Source: CALJFL01 sp036961205 (lineage in GTDB: Bacteria > Pseudomonadota > Gammaproteobacteria > Pseudomonadales > Halieaceae). Taken from it: a DNA stretch of 64,000 nt. Location of the stretch: contig JBALVI010000003.1 of the NCBI GenBank assembly GCA_036961205.1, positions 1 through 64,000 on the forward strand, written 5' to 3'. Below are positions 9,332-18,618 of the stretch, one piece after another. A program made the translations under genes and the position numbers. Under the pieces are notes generated by a model. That model was given only the letters and a program-made list of their open reading frames with translations. It searched no databases and was not told where the DNA came from. Position 1 is the stretch's first letter. The number at the start of each line of letters is the position of its first letter.

Positions 9332-9751
9332 ATGAATATTCGAGAGTACGGCTTACAGGATTTAGATGCAGTATTGGCACTATGGACAGAGTGCGGGTTG
9401 GTCGTGCCGCACAATAACCCCGAGAGAGATATTGAACGAAAGTTGAAGGTGGACCCCGATTTATTTCTGGTCGGCATCGCTGACGGAGAATTAGTCGGCA
9501 CCGTGATGGGCGGCTACGAGGGGCATCGTGGCTGGATCAATTACCTTGCAGTAAGACCCTCGGAGCAGGAACAGGGCTATGGGCGGTTGATAATGAATGC
9601 GGTCGAGGAGCGCATCGAGCGCAAGGGGTGCCCCAAGATCAACCTTCAAATTCGCTCTACCAACAAGGCAGTTTTGGCGTTCTACGAGTCGCTTGGTTAC
9701 CGCATTGACGATGTCGTTGGCATGGGTAAAAGGCTGGAGCCGGACGATTAA
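9332..9751 (+). CDS. ypeA: GNAT acetyltransferase, YpeA family
   Basis: 139 residues with close resemblance to E. coli YpeA: DLDAVLALWTECGL at the start, DIERKL, VGTVMGGYEGHRGW near residue 55, the acetyl-CoA loop EQGYGRLIM near 80, and CPKINLQIRSTN. The fold transfers an acetyl group from acetyl-CoA to an amine. The physiological acceptor of YpeA is not established. It starts 35 bases after the DDN-type gene. Confidence 0.87.
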   Translation: MNIREYGLQDLDAVLALWTECGLVVPHNNPERDIERKLKVDPDLFLVGIADGELVGTVMGGYEGHRGWINYLAVRPSEQEQGYGRLIMNAVEERIERKGCPKINLQIRSTNKAVLAFYESLGYRIDDVVGMGKRLEPDD

Positions 9752-9832
9752 TCCCCGCGCAGGCAATACCGTGCCATCAGGTCAGTGCCAGTGCGAGCAC
9801 AATAATCAGGTCAATAATGCCCCACTATCCCT

Positions 9833-10093
9833 TTAGGGCGCGGTTTTCCCTAGACATTGCCTGTAACCTTCTATGGTAGAGCGGTGGGGGCTCGCGCCGG
9901 CCTGAGCTTGCACATCGTTGATCCAGGCGGTGAATTCCACATAGGATACGTCGGTGCGACCAGTAGTTGATAGAGCCTGGGTACGACAGCGGTATTCGAG
10001 TGAGCTTTCGGGCGATTCGCTGACAGCGATATAAACCACTCCCGCCGCGAAGGACAACACCAGTATTGCCGCCGCTAGAAACAGTCCCTTCAA
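9833..10093 (-). CDS. Small exported or membrane-anchored hypothetical protein
   Basis: I do not recognise this 86-residue protein. Residues 1-25 form a hydrophobic signal or anchor helix (LFLAAAILVLSFAAGVVYIAV), followed by a small polar domain with two cysteines, in YRCRTQ and RQCLGK, which could form a disulfide in the periplasm. The start is TTG with a GGGGGA ribosome site; no in-frame ATG exists before an upstream stop. It precedes nothing obvious and converges on ypeA. Confidence 0.55.
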   Translation of the reverse strand: MKGLFLAAAILVLSFAAGVVYIAVSESPESSLEYRCRTQALSTTGRTDVSYVEFTAWINDVQAQAGASPHRSTIEGYRQCLGKTAP

Positions 10094-10149
10094 TGTACAT
10101 CCCCCACAATTCTATACGGACGCTATTCTACACGGAGTTTGCCGTCTCG

Positions 10150-10665
10150 CTAACGCCGGGAAGAAGTGATGGGACGCATCAATTGGGAATTTGAGGAGCC
10201 GCTACCCGCGCTGCGCGGCCGCATCGGTGGTCGCGCAATCGGATGCTCGGGCTTTGGATGCAGACCAGGGCGATAGGGGGGCCGATGGTTGTAATACCTG
10301 CGATTGTCATAACCGGTAGTAATCGGATAGTAATCGTCAATGTAGTCGTTGTTGCTTGCTGTTTGCGACTGTTTGCTGGTCTGTAATTCGCGCATCTCTG
10401 CCCGATGTTTTTCTCGCTCCCGCCGGTCCGCTGCCATTTTGTCGGTGGTTTCACGCATCGCTTCCAGATTGGCCAGTGATTCGCCGGATGAGCTGGGTTG
10501 CGGGGTAACCAATTGAAGTTTTTCAGTCTCGTCGCCGTTCTCGGGCGGAACATCGGAAAAGCTGATAGCGCCGTTTTCGTCAACGGACTTATAAACTGTA
10601 TCCGACATTGCCACAGAGCTGCCAAGGAGCGCGAGGATTAAGAACTGTTGGGCTATTTTGATCAT
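10150..10665 (-). CDS. DUF4124 domain periplasmic protein
   Basis: The 171-residue protein has a signal peptide ending near residue 20 and then the DUF4124 signature VYKSVDENGAISFSDVPP at about residues 23-40. A charged region follows (about 70-100), then a Tyr/Asn/Arg/Pro-rich tail with HRPPYRPG and many RP pairs. DUF4124 proteins are common in proteobacterial envelopes and have no assigned reaction. ATG 10665 is preceded by GGTG and is preferred to a GTG 24 bases upstream. Confidence 0.75.
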   Translation of the reverse strand: MIKIAQQFLILALLGSSVAMSDTVYKSVDENGAISFSDVPPENGDETEKLQLVTPQPSSSGESLANLEAMRETTDKMAADRREREKHRAEMRELQTSKQSQTASNNDYIDDYYPITTGYDNRRYYNHRPPYRPGLHPKPEHPIARPPMRPRSAGSGSSNSQLMRPITSSRR

Positions 10666-10798
10666 CTTTATCACCAAAATTGATATCACGTTCAGGCGTA
10701 ACGAGCCACACCGTAAGTACTGTGATCCACTGATATTCGACTGCGTTGGTCCGTGAAGGTTTCACAGGATTTTTGCAGTCTGATCATTCTACGCCTAT

Positions 10799-11704
10799 TC
10801 AGCCTGAAAAATTATACTCGTGTCCCCACAGGTCCCCCACGGTACTGACAGTAGGAGTGTAGTTCTCCCAATCGACCAGCAGACCGTCGCAGCCGTACTC
10901 AACGGTGATTCCGCCCGGGGCCTGAACATAGAAGCTGCACATATTGTCATTGACGTGCCGGCCCAGAGTAGCCTGCAGTGATAAGCCCGCAGCCTTTACT
11001 CGATCGAGCGCCCGTCCAACTTCGTCCAGGCTGTCTACCTCGATCATCATGTGCACCAGGCCCAAAGGGTGAGGGTGATTGTAGAGCGCCAACGAGTGTT
11101 GCCGCGGGTTGTCCGCATGCATGAAATAAACACGTGCTTCGGGCGCACCTTCGGGCATAGGAGGGTATAAATCATCGCTGACATATAAACCAATGAACTC
11201 GGTATAAAATTCGATCGTTTCCTCCGTGGCCGGCGCGGGCAACACCGCGTGGCCAAAGCCCAGGTCCCCGCTGAACTCATCTCCGGTGATGAATTCCTTG
11301 ATGCCTAGCGGCGAATTCAATGGCAAATAATCCAGCTTGCGGCCGTGGTAGAGCTCTAACAGGTTGCCCGAAGGATCCGTCACCGTTGCCAGACCGCTCA
11401 CGCAACGTCGCTCACATTCCGGGGCAGAACCCTCCTCTACGGTGTGGCCTGCTGCTGTCAGTGTGTCGCAGGTGAATTTCCATTCGTCCCAGTCGCGAAA
11501 CTCCAGTCCCGTGGCGATCAGGCGGTCGGTGTCGCCGCTCTCAATCATAAATCGGAAGGGATGGTCGTCCATACGGAGAAATCGGGCTCCCTGATCATCT
11601 GCCCGATCGCTGGCCATTAAGCCCAGGATGTTGGTGGCAAAATCCATCCAGGCCGAGGTATCGGTAGATTCGATTCGTAGATAGCCGATACTGGCGATGC
11701 CCAT
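10799..11704 (-). CDS. Type I extradiol ring-cleavage dioxygenase
   Basis: A 301-residue two-module VOC protein of the BphC/HsaC type, which cleaves a catechol next to its hydroxyls using Fe(II). All key residues of the BphC active site are visible: iron ligands His152, His218 and Glu269, and acid-base residues His203, His250 and Tyr259, with spacing close to BphC. The enzyme should therefore be active. ATG 11704 has GGAG upstream and replaces a longer start. No aromatic pathway genes adjoin it, so the substrate (biphenyl-type diol, steroid catechol or other) is open. Confidence 0.85.
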   Translation of the reverse strand: MGIASIGYLRIESTDTSAWMDFATNILGLMASDRADDQGARFLRMDDHPFRFMIESGDTDRLIATGLEFRDWDEWKFTCDTLTAAGHTVEEGSAPECERRCVSGLATVTDPSGNLLELYHGRKLDYLPLNSPLGIKEFITGDEFSGDLGFGHAVLPAPATEETIEFYTEFIGLYVSDDLYPPMPEGAPEARVYFMHADNPRQHSLALYNHPHPLGLVHMMIEVDSLDEVGRALDRVKAAGLSLQATLGRHVNDNMCSFYVQAPGGITVEYGCDGLLVDWENYTPTVSTVGDLWGHEYNFSG

Positions 11705-11844
11705 AAATAGCTCCATTCACTGCTGTTAAGTTAGTTGCCGCGATTGCGCGCACTGGGTTGATATTATCGGCGATTTGTTAGCGTCTGTAAGCGCCATCCC
11801 CAAATCACTTTGGATCAGTATAAGTAACAGGACTTACCAGGCGC

Positions 11845-13500
11845 TTATCGCGAGGGAAGCAATAGTTTCGCCACACCTCTGCCCCGGGGGTCCGCAACAG
11901 CGAAGATCTCACCTGAATGGCGTTGTATAGCCTGTATATCGCCGAGATTGCCCCAACTGTTTGGTTGAACGACGTAGCCCATCTTTTCCAGATCGGCTTT
12001 AGTCTGCGGCGGTATCTGCCTCTGATCGTGACGAAGCACTGTCGCCGCTGGTAATTGATGGTGGAATCGCGTTGCTGCGACGGCGGCCTGAAGTGGCATC
12101 TCGAAGTCGTAAAGATTCAGAATCACCTGAAATACCGAGGTAAAAATGGTACTGCCCCCGGGTGTACCAATGATCAAGCTGGCCTTATCGTCTCGCAGCA
12201 ATATAGTTGGACTCATGGAAGACAGCATCCGCTTGCTCGGTGCGATGGCATTGAAATCGCCGCCAATCACACCGAACTTGTTGGCCACACCTGGCAGTGC
12301 GCTAAAGTCATCCATTTGGTTGTTGAGCAGAAAGCCGGCATCTTCAACGACGACTCCAGAACCAAATTCCCAGTTCAGGGTGTAGGTCAGGGCAACCGCA
12401 TTGCCCTGTTTGTCCAGAATTGAAAAGTGTGTGGTTTGATTTGATTCAAGCCCTGGTTTTACACTCTCTGATTTCGAAATTGCCGTGGGGTCTATCGCTT
12501 CAACACGCGCTTGCAGATAGGCGGGCGCAAGCAGTTTACCCATTGGTACAGTCACAAAGTCCGGGTCTCCGAGATACTCTGCGCGGTCGGCGAAAACACG
12601 CTTCTCAAGCTCCGCAAGTAAATGAATATAGCGCGCTGAATTGTGGCTGCTGTCGTTGAATAGCGGCTGTGCGAAATCTCGCATTAACAATAATTGCACC
12701 AATGCAAAACCGCCGGAACTGGGCGGCGGCGCGCCCAGGACTTCGTATTCGCGCCAGGGTGCGCGCAGCGGTTCTCGCCATATCGCTTGATAGGCCGACA
12801 AATCTTTGAGAGTGATGATGCCGCCGTTGCGCTCCATCTGGGCAACAATTTGGCGGGCGATAGTACCTTGGTAGAAGTCCTCGGGATCCGCGGCTATGCG
12901 CCGTAGTGTTTGCGCCAGTTCCTCCTGTACAAAGCGTTGTCCGACCCCGGCATCGCCGAAGTAGCGCTTGAAGTTAGTCTGCTCACCAAAATATTCGACC
13001 GCCTCATCGATTATCCCGGCGAGAGCGGGGTGAACTATAAAACCCTGTTCAGCCAAGGCGATAGCGGGTTGCAGTAGGCGTTTCCAGGGGAGACTGCCAT
13101 AACGTTGATGCGCGGCTTGCATGCCGCGCACGGTGCCGGGAACCCCAGACGATCGTCCGCCAATGATTGTACTGTTCGCAACAACTTCCCCGGATTCATT
13201 CAAGTACATGTCCCGGCTGGCAGCGCCTGGTGCGCGCTCACGGAAATCCAGAAATGCGGCCTCTCCGTCCATGTAGCTCATCATAAAACCGCCGGCACCG
13301 ATATTACCCGCCTCCGGGAATGTGACCGCCAGACTGAAGGCCGCTGCAATGGCAGCATCGACCGCGTTCCCTCCGGATAAAAGTATTTCTTCGACAGTGT
13401 CGGCGCTGAATTGATCGGGCATCGCCAGGGCGGCGTCTGCCGCATATCCCCCTCGACTAAGGCACAGGAAGGTCAGAAAAATCAGGGTTTTTAAATTCAT
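11845..13500 (-). CDS. ggt: Gamma-glutamyltransferase
   Basis: A periplasmic N-terminal-nucleophile hydrolase of 551 residues that cleaves glutathione and other gamma-glutamyl compounds. A signal peptide ends near residue 20 (GGYA). The nucleophile Thr356 begins TTHFS, the point of autocleavage into large and small subunits. The small subunit shows GFLLNNQMDDFS and the oxyanion-loop region SKRMLSSMSPT. It is transcribed divergently from the DUF35/thiolase operon over about 196 bases. Confidence 0.93.
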   Translation of the reverse strand: MNLKTLIFLTFLCLSRGGYAADAALAMPDQFSADTVEEILLSGGNAVDAAIAAAFSLAVTFPEAGNIGAGGFMMSYMDGEAAFLDFRERAPGAASRDMYLNESGEVVANSTIIGGRSSGVPGTVRGMQAAHQRYGSLPWKRLLQPAIALAEQGFIVHPALAGIIDEAVEYFGEQTNFKRYFGDAGVGQRFVQEELAQTLRRIAADPEDFYQGTIARQIVAQMERNGGIITLKDLSAYQAIWREPLRAPWREYEVLGAPPPSSGGFALVQLLLMRDFAQPLFNDSSHNSARYIHLLAELEKRVFADRAEYLGDPDFVTVPMGKLLAPAYLQARVEAIDPTAISKSESVKPGLESNQTTHFSILDKQGNAVALTYTLNWEFGSGVVVEDAGFLLNNQMDDFSALPGVANKFGVIGGDFNAIAPSKRMLSSMSPTILLRDDKASLIIGTPGGSTIFTSVFQVILNLYDFEMPLQAAVAATRFHHQLPAATVLRHDQRQIPPQTKADLEKMGYVVQPNSWGNLGDIQAIQRHSGEIFAVADPRGRGVAKLLLPSR

Positions 13501-13696
13501 CGACGCTCCAGGGTGGATAGACTCATTCAGCGTTTATTCGCGTTACCAGCGGGACCGTAGCAAATCGTACTCAGCGTGGCTATTCCCAGTGATCGAAAAA
13601 GTCATAGGGACATGATCACTTACACCATTGAGAAGCCCCTCAGGCTCATCGATACTCACGGGTGTTCGTATATTTAATGACAAGGAGAGGGCGATC

Positions 13697-14137
13697 GTGT
13701 TCCAACCGGAAGTGCTAAGTCAGCCCTTTGAGCTGGGTTTCACCTATACCCGTTCAACCGGGCCTGTAGTCGGCCGATTTCTGACAGGCCTGAAAAACCG
13801 CCAGATTTTGGGTAACAAGTCTAGTGATGGCCGGGTGATTGTGCCGCCCATGGAGTATGACCCCGACACTGCGGAGCCTCTGAATGAGTTTGTGGAGGTG
13901 GGCCAGGAAGGCGTAGTGGTCAGTTGGTGTTGGGTTAAAGAGCCTCGGGCCAGCCATCCCATGGCTACACCCTTCGCCTGGGCGATGATTAAACTCGATG
14001 GTGCCGATATTCCCTGGGTGCATTGCCTTAAGGCTGCCTCTGAGGGCGCGGTTGCAACAGGGGCCAGGGTGCGCGCCGTGTGGGTTGACGAGCCTCGCGG
14101 GTATATCACCGACGTCCAATATTTTGAGCTGGTCTAG
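13697..14137 (+). CDS. DUF35 OB-fold protein with lost zinc ribbon
   Basis: The 146-residue product aligns along its length with the next gene's DUF35 protein (RFLTGLKNRQILG versus RFLSQLKRGVLTG; then an OB-fold ending DVQYFELV). The rubredoxin-like zinc ribbon is eroded: the CPRC...CPGC of its neighbour is replaced here by residues without cysteine around GNKSSDGRVIVPP. GTG 13697 is chosen because AAGGAGAGG lies just upstream. DUF35 proteins partner thiolase-fold enzymes, and this is the first gene of the operon. It may be a structural or acyl-binding subunit. Confidence 0.75.
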   Translation: MFQPEVLSQPFELGFTYTRSTGPVVGRFLTGLKNRQILGNKSSDGRVIVPPMEYDPDTAEPLNEFVEVGQEGVVVSWCWVKEPRASHPMATPFAWAMIKLDGADIPWVHCLKAASEGAVATGARVRAVWVDEPRGYITDVQYFELV

Positions 14138-14146
14138 GAGTCAATT

Positions 14147-14671
14147 TTGAGCGAAGCGGAAGCAGTGATCACCGACATCGAAACACCGGTTTATCTACAA
14201 TACAATTTTACCGCCGGCGCAGCACCATCGAGGTTTTTATCCCAGCTGAAGCGGGGGGTGCTGACAGGGCAGCGCTGCCCACGCTGTGCCAATGTGTATA
14301 TTCCACCCCGCGGCTCCTGCCCCGGCTGTGGTGTTCCTACGGTGGAGGAGGTGGTGCTGTCAAACAAGGCGACGATCGAGTCGTTTACTATTGTCGCCAT
14401 TCCCATCCCCAACAAACCCATCAAACCGCCGTTTGTTGTTGCTAACTTAATTCTGGATGGCGCGAATATCTCTTTTATCCATTTGCTCGGTGAATGTGTC
14501 AATGAAGAGGTGCGAATTGGTCAGCGCGTTGAAGCGCTGTGGAAGCCACAGGAAGAATGGGACTACGCCATGGACAATATCAGTTACTTTCGTCCCATAG
14601 GCGAGCCTGATGTGGCGATAGAAGATATCGGCCAGGTACCGGTAGGCGGCTTGGGAGATCTCCCATCATGA
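14147..14671 (+). CDS. DUF35 OB-fold protein with intact zinc ribbon
   Basis: 174 residues; a zinc ribbon CPRC-X11-CPGC lies near residues 45-62, followed by the OB-fold domain (FVVANLILDGANISFIHLLG). Family members such as ChsH2-DUF35 bind a thiolase-fold aldolase (Ltp2) and present acyl-CoA to it. The start is TTG with TAGGAG seven bases before it. It is nine bases from the previous gene and overlaps the next by four (ATGA), so the three are very probably co-expressed as a complex. Confidence 0.83.
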   Translation: MSEAEAVITDIETPVYLQYNFTAGAAPSRFLSQLKRGVLTGQRCPRCANVYIPPRGSCPGCGVPTVEEVVLSNKATIESFTIVAIPIPNKPIKPPFVVANLILDGANISFIHLLGECVNEEVRIGQRVEALWKPQEEWDYAMDNISYFRPIGEPDVAIEDIGQVPVGGLGDLPS

Positions 14672-15726
14672 GAGAGCTTGCAGTCGTAGCCTTCAGTCAG
14701 TCCGCCTGCGTGCGAGATGCAGGAGTAGCCAACGAGGTGGAAATGATCATGCCGCAGCTGGAGGCGGTGTATCAGCAAGTCGGGCTTAGCAGTGCTCAGG
14801 ATGTGGATTTCGTCTGCTCTGGCAGCTGTGACTACCTTCAGGGGGCTGCCTTCGCCTTTGTCGCAGGAGTGGATGCCTTGGGTGCGGTGCCACCGATAAA
14901 AGAATCCCATGTCGAAATGGATGCCGCTTGGGCTTTGTATGAGTCGGTGCTGAAAATCAACATGGGACAGGCAGATTCAGCTCTTATTTACGGTTTCTCC
15001 AAGTCCTCGCCAGGAGAATTGCCAGTGGTATTGTCACAGCAACTCGACCCGTATTACTTGGCGCCGCTATGGATAGACAATATTTCCATGAATGCATTAC
15101 AGGCACGCATGATGTTGGATCAGGGCTTGATAAACGAACGTGACATGGCAGAGGTAGTTGCCCGGTCGCGCAACAACGCCATGTTAAATCCTCTAGCGCA
15201 GCTTCGTGGCGCTGTCACTGCCGACGACATTTTGGCGGAAGAGACCTATCTGTCGCCATTGAGGAAGTCCGACTGCGCACCAATTTCAGACGGCGCCGCC
15301 AGCATGATTATTTGCACCTTGGAAAAAGCACGGGAGTGGGCGGTTCCCTATGCCCGAATTACCGGCATAGATCACCGTATGGAGACGCACAATATTGGTA
15401 TGCGCGATCTCACTGATTCAAAATCCACGCGACAGGCAGCGGCGGCGGCAGGTGTTAAAGCTGGCGCGATTGATATTGCTGAACTGTATGCGCCTTTTAG
15501 TCACCAGGAAATTATCTTGGCCCGCGCCCTTGAACTGGATGACGCCACCGATATAAATCCCAGTGGTGGGGTGTTGGCGGGTAATCTGATGATGGCCTCG
15601 GGCATTGCCCGTATAGGAGAAGTGTTTAATCGAATCCTTGCTGGCGATGCCCGCCGTGGTTTGGCGCACGCTACCGGCGGGCCCTGCCTGCAACACAATA
15701 TGATTACCGTACTGGAGGCCGCGTAA
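14668..15726 (+). CDS. Thiolase-fold protein without catalytic cysteine (Ltp2-like)
   Basis: A 352-residue thiolase-superfamily protein. At the nucleophile position, where true thiolases have NxxCxS, the sequence reads HVEMDAAWAL (about residues 81-90). The GHPIGxTG histidine is also missing (AGNLMMASG). A tyrosine-containing ELYAPFS replaces the usual EVH segment near residue 270. Loss of these residues is typical of the Ltp2/lipid-transfer branch, which does retro-aldol C-C cleavage of acyl-CoAs rather than thiolysis. It is coupled to both DUF35 genes and to the next thiolase-like gene, with which it may form a heteromer. Confidence 0.8.
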   Translation: MRELAVVAFSQSACVRDAGVANEVEMIMPQLEAVYQQVGLSSAQDVDFVCSGSCDYLQGAAFAFVAGVDALGAVPPIKESHVEMDAAWALYESVLKINMGQADSALIYGFSKSSPGELPVVLSQQLDPYYLAPLWIDNISMNALQARMMLDQGLINERDMAEVVARSRNNAMLNPLAQLRGAVTADDILAEETYLSPLRKSDCAPISDGAASMIICTLEKAREWAVPYARITGIDHRMETHNIGMRDLTDSKSTRQAAAAAGVKAGAIDIAELYAPFSHQEIILARALELDDATDINPSGGVLAGNLMMASGIARIGEVFNRILAGDARRGLAHATGGPCLQHNMITVLEAA

Positions 15727-16889
15727 TGGCTGAATTGGCGGCAGTAATTGGTATTGGTCAGACCAAATACCAGACCAAACGCGGTGACGTTTCGATTGCC
15801 GGGCTGGTACGCGAGGCAGCACAAAAAGCACTCGACGATGCGGGACTCGGATTCGACGACATTGACGCAGTGGTGATTGGCAAAGCGCCAGATATGTTTG
15901 AAGGTGTGGTAATGCCTGAAATGTACCTGGCTGATGCGCTGGGCTGTAATGGCAAGCCGATGATGCGCGTGCATACCGCAGGCTCGGTGGGCGGGTCCAC
16001 TGCGCTGGTAGCAGCCTCCCACGTTCAAAGTGGCAGCTTTAAAAGAGTACTCACAGTAACCTACGAAAAACAGTCTGAATCCAATGCCATGTGGGCCCTG
16101 TCCACCCCGCAGCCGTTCTCGGTTCATTTGAATGCCGGCGCCGGCGGTTATTTTGCGCCGATTATTCGCGAGTACATCCGCAGATCGAACGCGCCGTATA
16201 ACGTTGGTATCAAGGTGGCGGTAAAAGACCGGCTTCACGGTGCGCGCAACCCACTGGCCCACTTGCAGAAACCCGACATTACGATGGAAGAAGTAGAAGA
16301 ATCCTTTATGTTGTGGGACCCATTGCGGTTTCTGGAGGCTTGTCCATCTTCCGATGGAGCCTGTGCGATGGTTATTGTTCACGAATCACTGGCGGATCAG
16401 GCGCCGGGAAAATCAGCCTGGATTCGAGGTGGCGCCATGCGCTCGGAGCCAACCATGTATGCTGGCCGTGATGAGGTTAGTCCACAAGCAGGGCGCGATT
16501 GCGCTGCCGATGTTTACCGCCAGGCAGGGATTAGTAATCCGCGCAAAGATTTGGACTGTGCTGAAGTATACGTACCTTTTAGCTGGTACGAGCCCATGTG
16601 GCTAGAGAACCTGGGCTTTGCCGAAGAAGGCGAGGGCTGGAAACTAACCATGGAAGGAGCCACCTCGCTGGATGAAGGCGGTGACATTCCGTGGAACTGC
16701 TCTGGTGGGGTTTTATCGTCTAACCCGATAGGCGCTTCTGGCATGATTCGCTTTGCAGAGGCTGCGCGTCAGGTTCGCGGTGATGCGGGTGCACATCAGG
16801 TGGAGGGCGCGAAGCTGGCCCTTGGTCACGCCTATGGTGGTGGCGCACAGTTCTTTTCAATGTGGGTTGTCGGCGCAGACAAACCCTAG
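15726..16889 (+). CDS. Thiolase-fold lipid-transfer/aldolase-type protein
   Basis: 387 residues of the thiolase superfamily (often labelled acetyl-CoA acetyltransferase or lipid-transfer protein). The nucleophile loop reads VHTAGSVGGSTAL near residues 82-94, with no cysteine. SSNPIGASG replaces GHPIGATG, and EVYVPFSWYEP supplies a tyrosine as in the upstream gene. It starts within the stop of that gene (TAATG). Retro-aldol cleavage or CoA-ester binding is inferred; ordinary thiolase activity is unlikely. Confidence 0.82.
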   Translation: MAELAAVIGIGQTKYQTKRGDVSIAGLVREAAQKALDDAGLGFDDIDAVVIGKAPDMFEGVVMPEMYLADALGCNGKPMMRVHTAGSVGGSTALVAASHVQSGSFKRVLTVTYEKQSESNAMWALSTPQPFSVHLNAGAGGYFAPIIREYIRRSNAPYNVGIKVAVKDRLHGARNPLAHLQKPDITMEEVEESFMLWDPLRFLEACPSSDGACAMVIVHESLADQAPGKSAWIRGGAMRSEPTMYAGRDEVSPQAGRDCAADVYRQAGISNPRKDLDCAEVYVPFSWYEPMWLENLGFAEEGEGWKLTMEGATSLDEGGDIPWNCSGGVLSSNPIGASGMIRFAEAARQVRGDAGAHQVEGAKLALGHAYGGGAQFFSMWVVGADKP

Positions 16890-16911
16890 AAGATATTCGG
16901 AGATTTTACCT

Positions 16912-18540
16912 ATGGCAAAGCATTTCAATATTGCCGATATGTTTGAGATGGTGGCGGACAAGGTTCCTGGTCGCGAAGCACTGGTATGCGGCGAGAGGCG
17001 GGCCAGCTATGGCGAGCTGGAGCAGCGCGCCAATCAGTTGGCGCACTTCCTGCTGAGCTGTGGGGTTGGCCCTGCTGACCATGTGGGTTTGTATCTTTAT
17101 AACTGCAACGAATACCTTGAAGCGATGCTGGCCTGCTTTAAAATTCGCGCGGTGCCGGTCAATGTAAACTACCGCTATGTCGATGAAGAGTTGCTTTACC
17201 TGTTCGATAACGCCGACATGGTGGCTTGTATCCACAATCGAGAATTTATTCCACACATCGCTCAGGTTCAGGCATCGGCACCTGGCCTGAAAACCTTTGT
17301 TTATGTCGATGACGACGACTTGGCTGATCCGGCTGTGATAGGTGCTACAGAATATGAATCTGCGCTGCAGCAGCAGTCCACAGGCCGCGATTTCGGCGAT
17401 CGCGCTGATGACGATTTGTTTATTCTGTACACCGGCGGCACAACAGGCATGCCTAAAGGGGTTATGTGGCCGCATAAAAGTGTTTTCTATGCCGCTATGG
17501 GTGGTGGTGGTTGGTTTCATCCCGACGGCGCGATTACTGAGCCGGAACAAATTGCCCAGCGCATCGGCGACTTCGCCGTCGTCGGTATGGCGTTGGCGCC
17601 GCTGATGCACGGTGCATGCTGGTGGTATGCCTGTATTCAGTTGCTGGCCGGTAACAGCGTTGTCTTAAACCCGGATCACTCGCTGGTGGGGGAGGATGTT
17701 TGGGACATTGTGCAGCGCGAGAAAATCAATTCGCTCTCCATTGTAGGTGATGCTATGGCCGTGCCCCTGCTGGATGCACTGGTGGCCTATCCCGATCGTT
17801 GGGACCTGAGTTCGGTATTCAGTATCGGGTCTGGTGGCGCGGTGTTTTCCACTAGCAAGCAGGACGCGTTTCGCCAACATTTTCCTAATGTATTTATTAT
17901 GAATTCCTTCGGCTCCTCTGAAAGCGGTGCCATGGGCATGGATGGTGGCGGCAAAAAAGGTGAAGGCCTTGGTAATGTCGTTAAAAGCGATTTTATGTCG
18001 GTAATAGTTGCCGGTGAAGGCGGCACAAATCGTCACGCTGTTCCCGGAGAAGCGGGCATCTTTGCGCGCAGTGGCTATATTCCTGTGGGCTATTACAAGG
18101 ACCCGGTCAAGACAGCAAGCACCATTGTCGAGGTGGAAGGTAACTCCTGGTTGTTGCTTGGCGATGAGGCGCGGCTGGAAGTTGACGACAGTATTACCGT
18201 TTACGGTCGTGGTTCTAATTGCATTAACACCGGCGGTGAAAAAGTATTTCCAGAGGAAGTTGAACAGGCGCTGAAATCACACCCAGGCATATTCGACTGT
18301 CTGGTTGTTGCCACCCCGGATGACACCTACGGCAGTAAAGTGACCGCGGTAGTTGCAGCTCGTGAGGGCGCTGACCTTAATCTCGCCTCGGTGCAGGAGG
18401 AGGTCCGCAAACATCTGGCGGGGTATAAAATACCGCGTGAGTTACATTTGGTGGACGAGGTTCCCAGAGCACCCAGCGGTAAGCCCGCTTATCCCAAGGC
18501 ACTGGAGATAGCGTTGGCCGGCGATCACCGCGCCTTGTAG
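16912..18540 (+). CDS. Acyl-CoA synthetase (AMP-forming, FadD3/FadD17-like)
   Basis: A 542-residue ANL-superfamily ligase that activates a carboxylic acid to its CoA ester through an acyl-adenylate. The ATP loop YTGGTTGMPKGVMW is near residue 175, the hinge region GRGSNCINTGGEKVFPEE near 430, and the catalytic lysine in PSGKPAYPK near 525. ATG 16912 has GGAG upstream. It is clearly paralogous to the ligase at 51516. The substrate is unknown; branched or cyclic acids are typical of this branch. Confidence 0.9.
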   Translation: MAKHFNIADMFEMVADKVPGREALVCGERRASYGELEQRANQLAHFLLSCGVGPADHVGLYLYNCNEYLEAMLACFKIRAVPVNVNYRYVDEELLYLFDNADMVACIHNREFIPHIAQVQASAPGLKTFVYVDDDDLADPAVIGATEYESALQQQSTGRDFGDRADDDLFILYTGGTTGMPKGVMWPHKSVFYAAMGGGGWFHPDGAITEPEQIAQRIGDFAVVGMALAPLMHGACWWYACIQLLAGNSVVLNPDHSLVGEDVWDIVQREKINSLSIVGDAMAVPLLDALVAYPDRWDLSSVFSIGSGGAVFSTSKQDAFRQHFPNVFIMNSFGSSESGAMGMDGGGKKGEGLGNVVKSDFMSVIVAGEGGTNRHAVPGEAGIFARSGYIPVGYYKDPVKTASTIVEVEGNSWLLLGDEARLEVDDSITVYGRGSNCINTGGEKVFPEEVEQALKSHPGIFDCLVVATPDDTYGSKVTAVVAAREGADLNLASVQEEVRKHLAGYKIPRELHLVDEVPRAPSGKPAYPKALEIALAGDHRAL

Positions 18541-18618
18541 GGCCGAAGGCGGCCCCGCCGAATTCATTCGACCAAACATAATCTCGTGATACACACCAAT
18601 CAGACATCGGAGAGCAAT

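Noticed and set aside
14668..16889. Ordinary acetyl-CoA acetyltransferases
   Set aside because: Both proteins lack the nucleophile cysteine and the conserved histidine, so a plain thiolase call would mislead.
18540..18555. Terminator between the CoA ligase and crotonase genes
   Set aside because: The GGGCCG/CGGCCC hairpin has no T-run, and the following genes continue the same operon.
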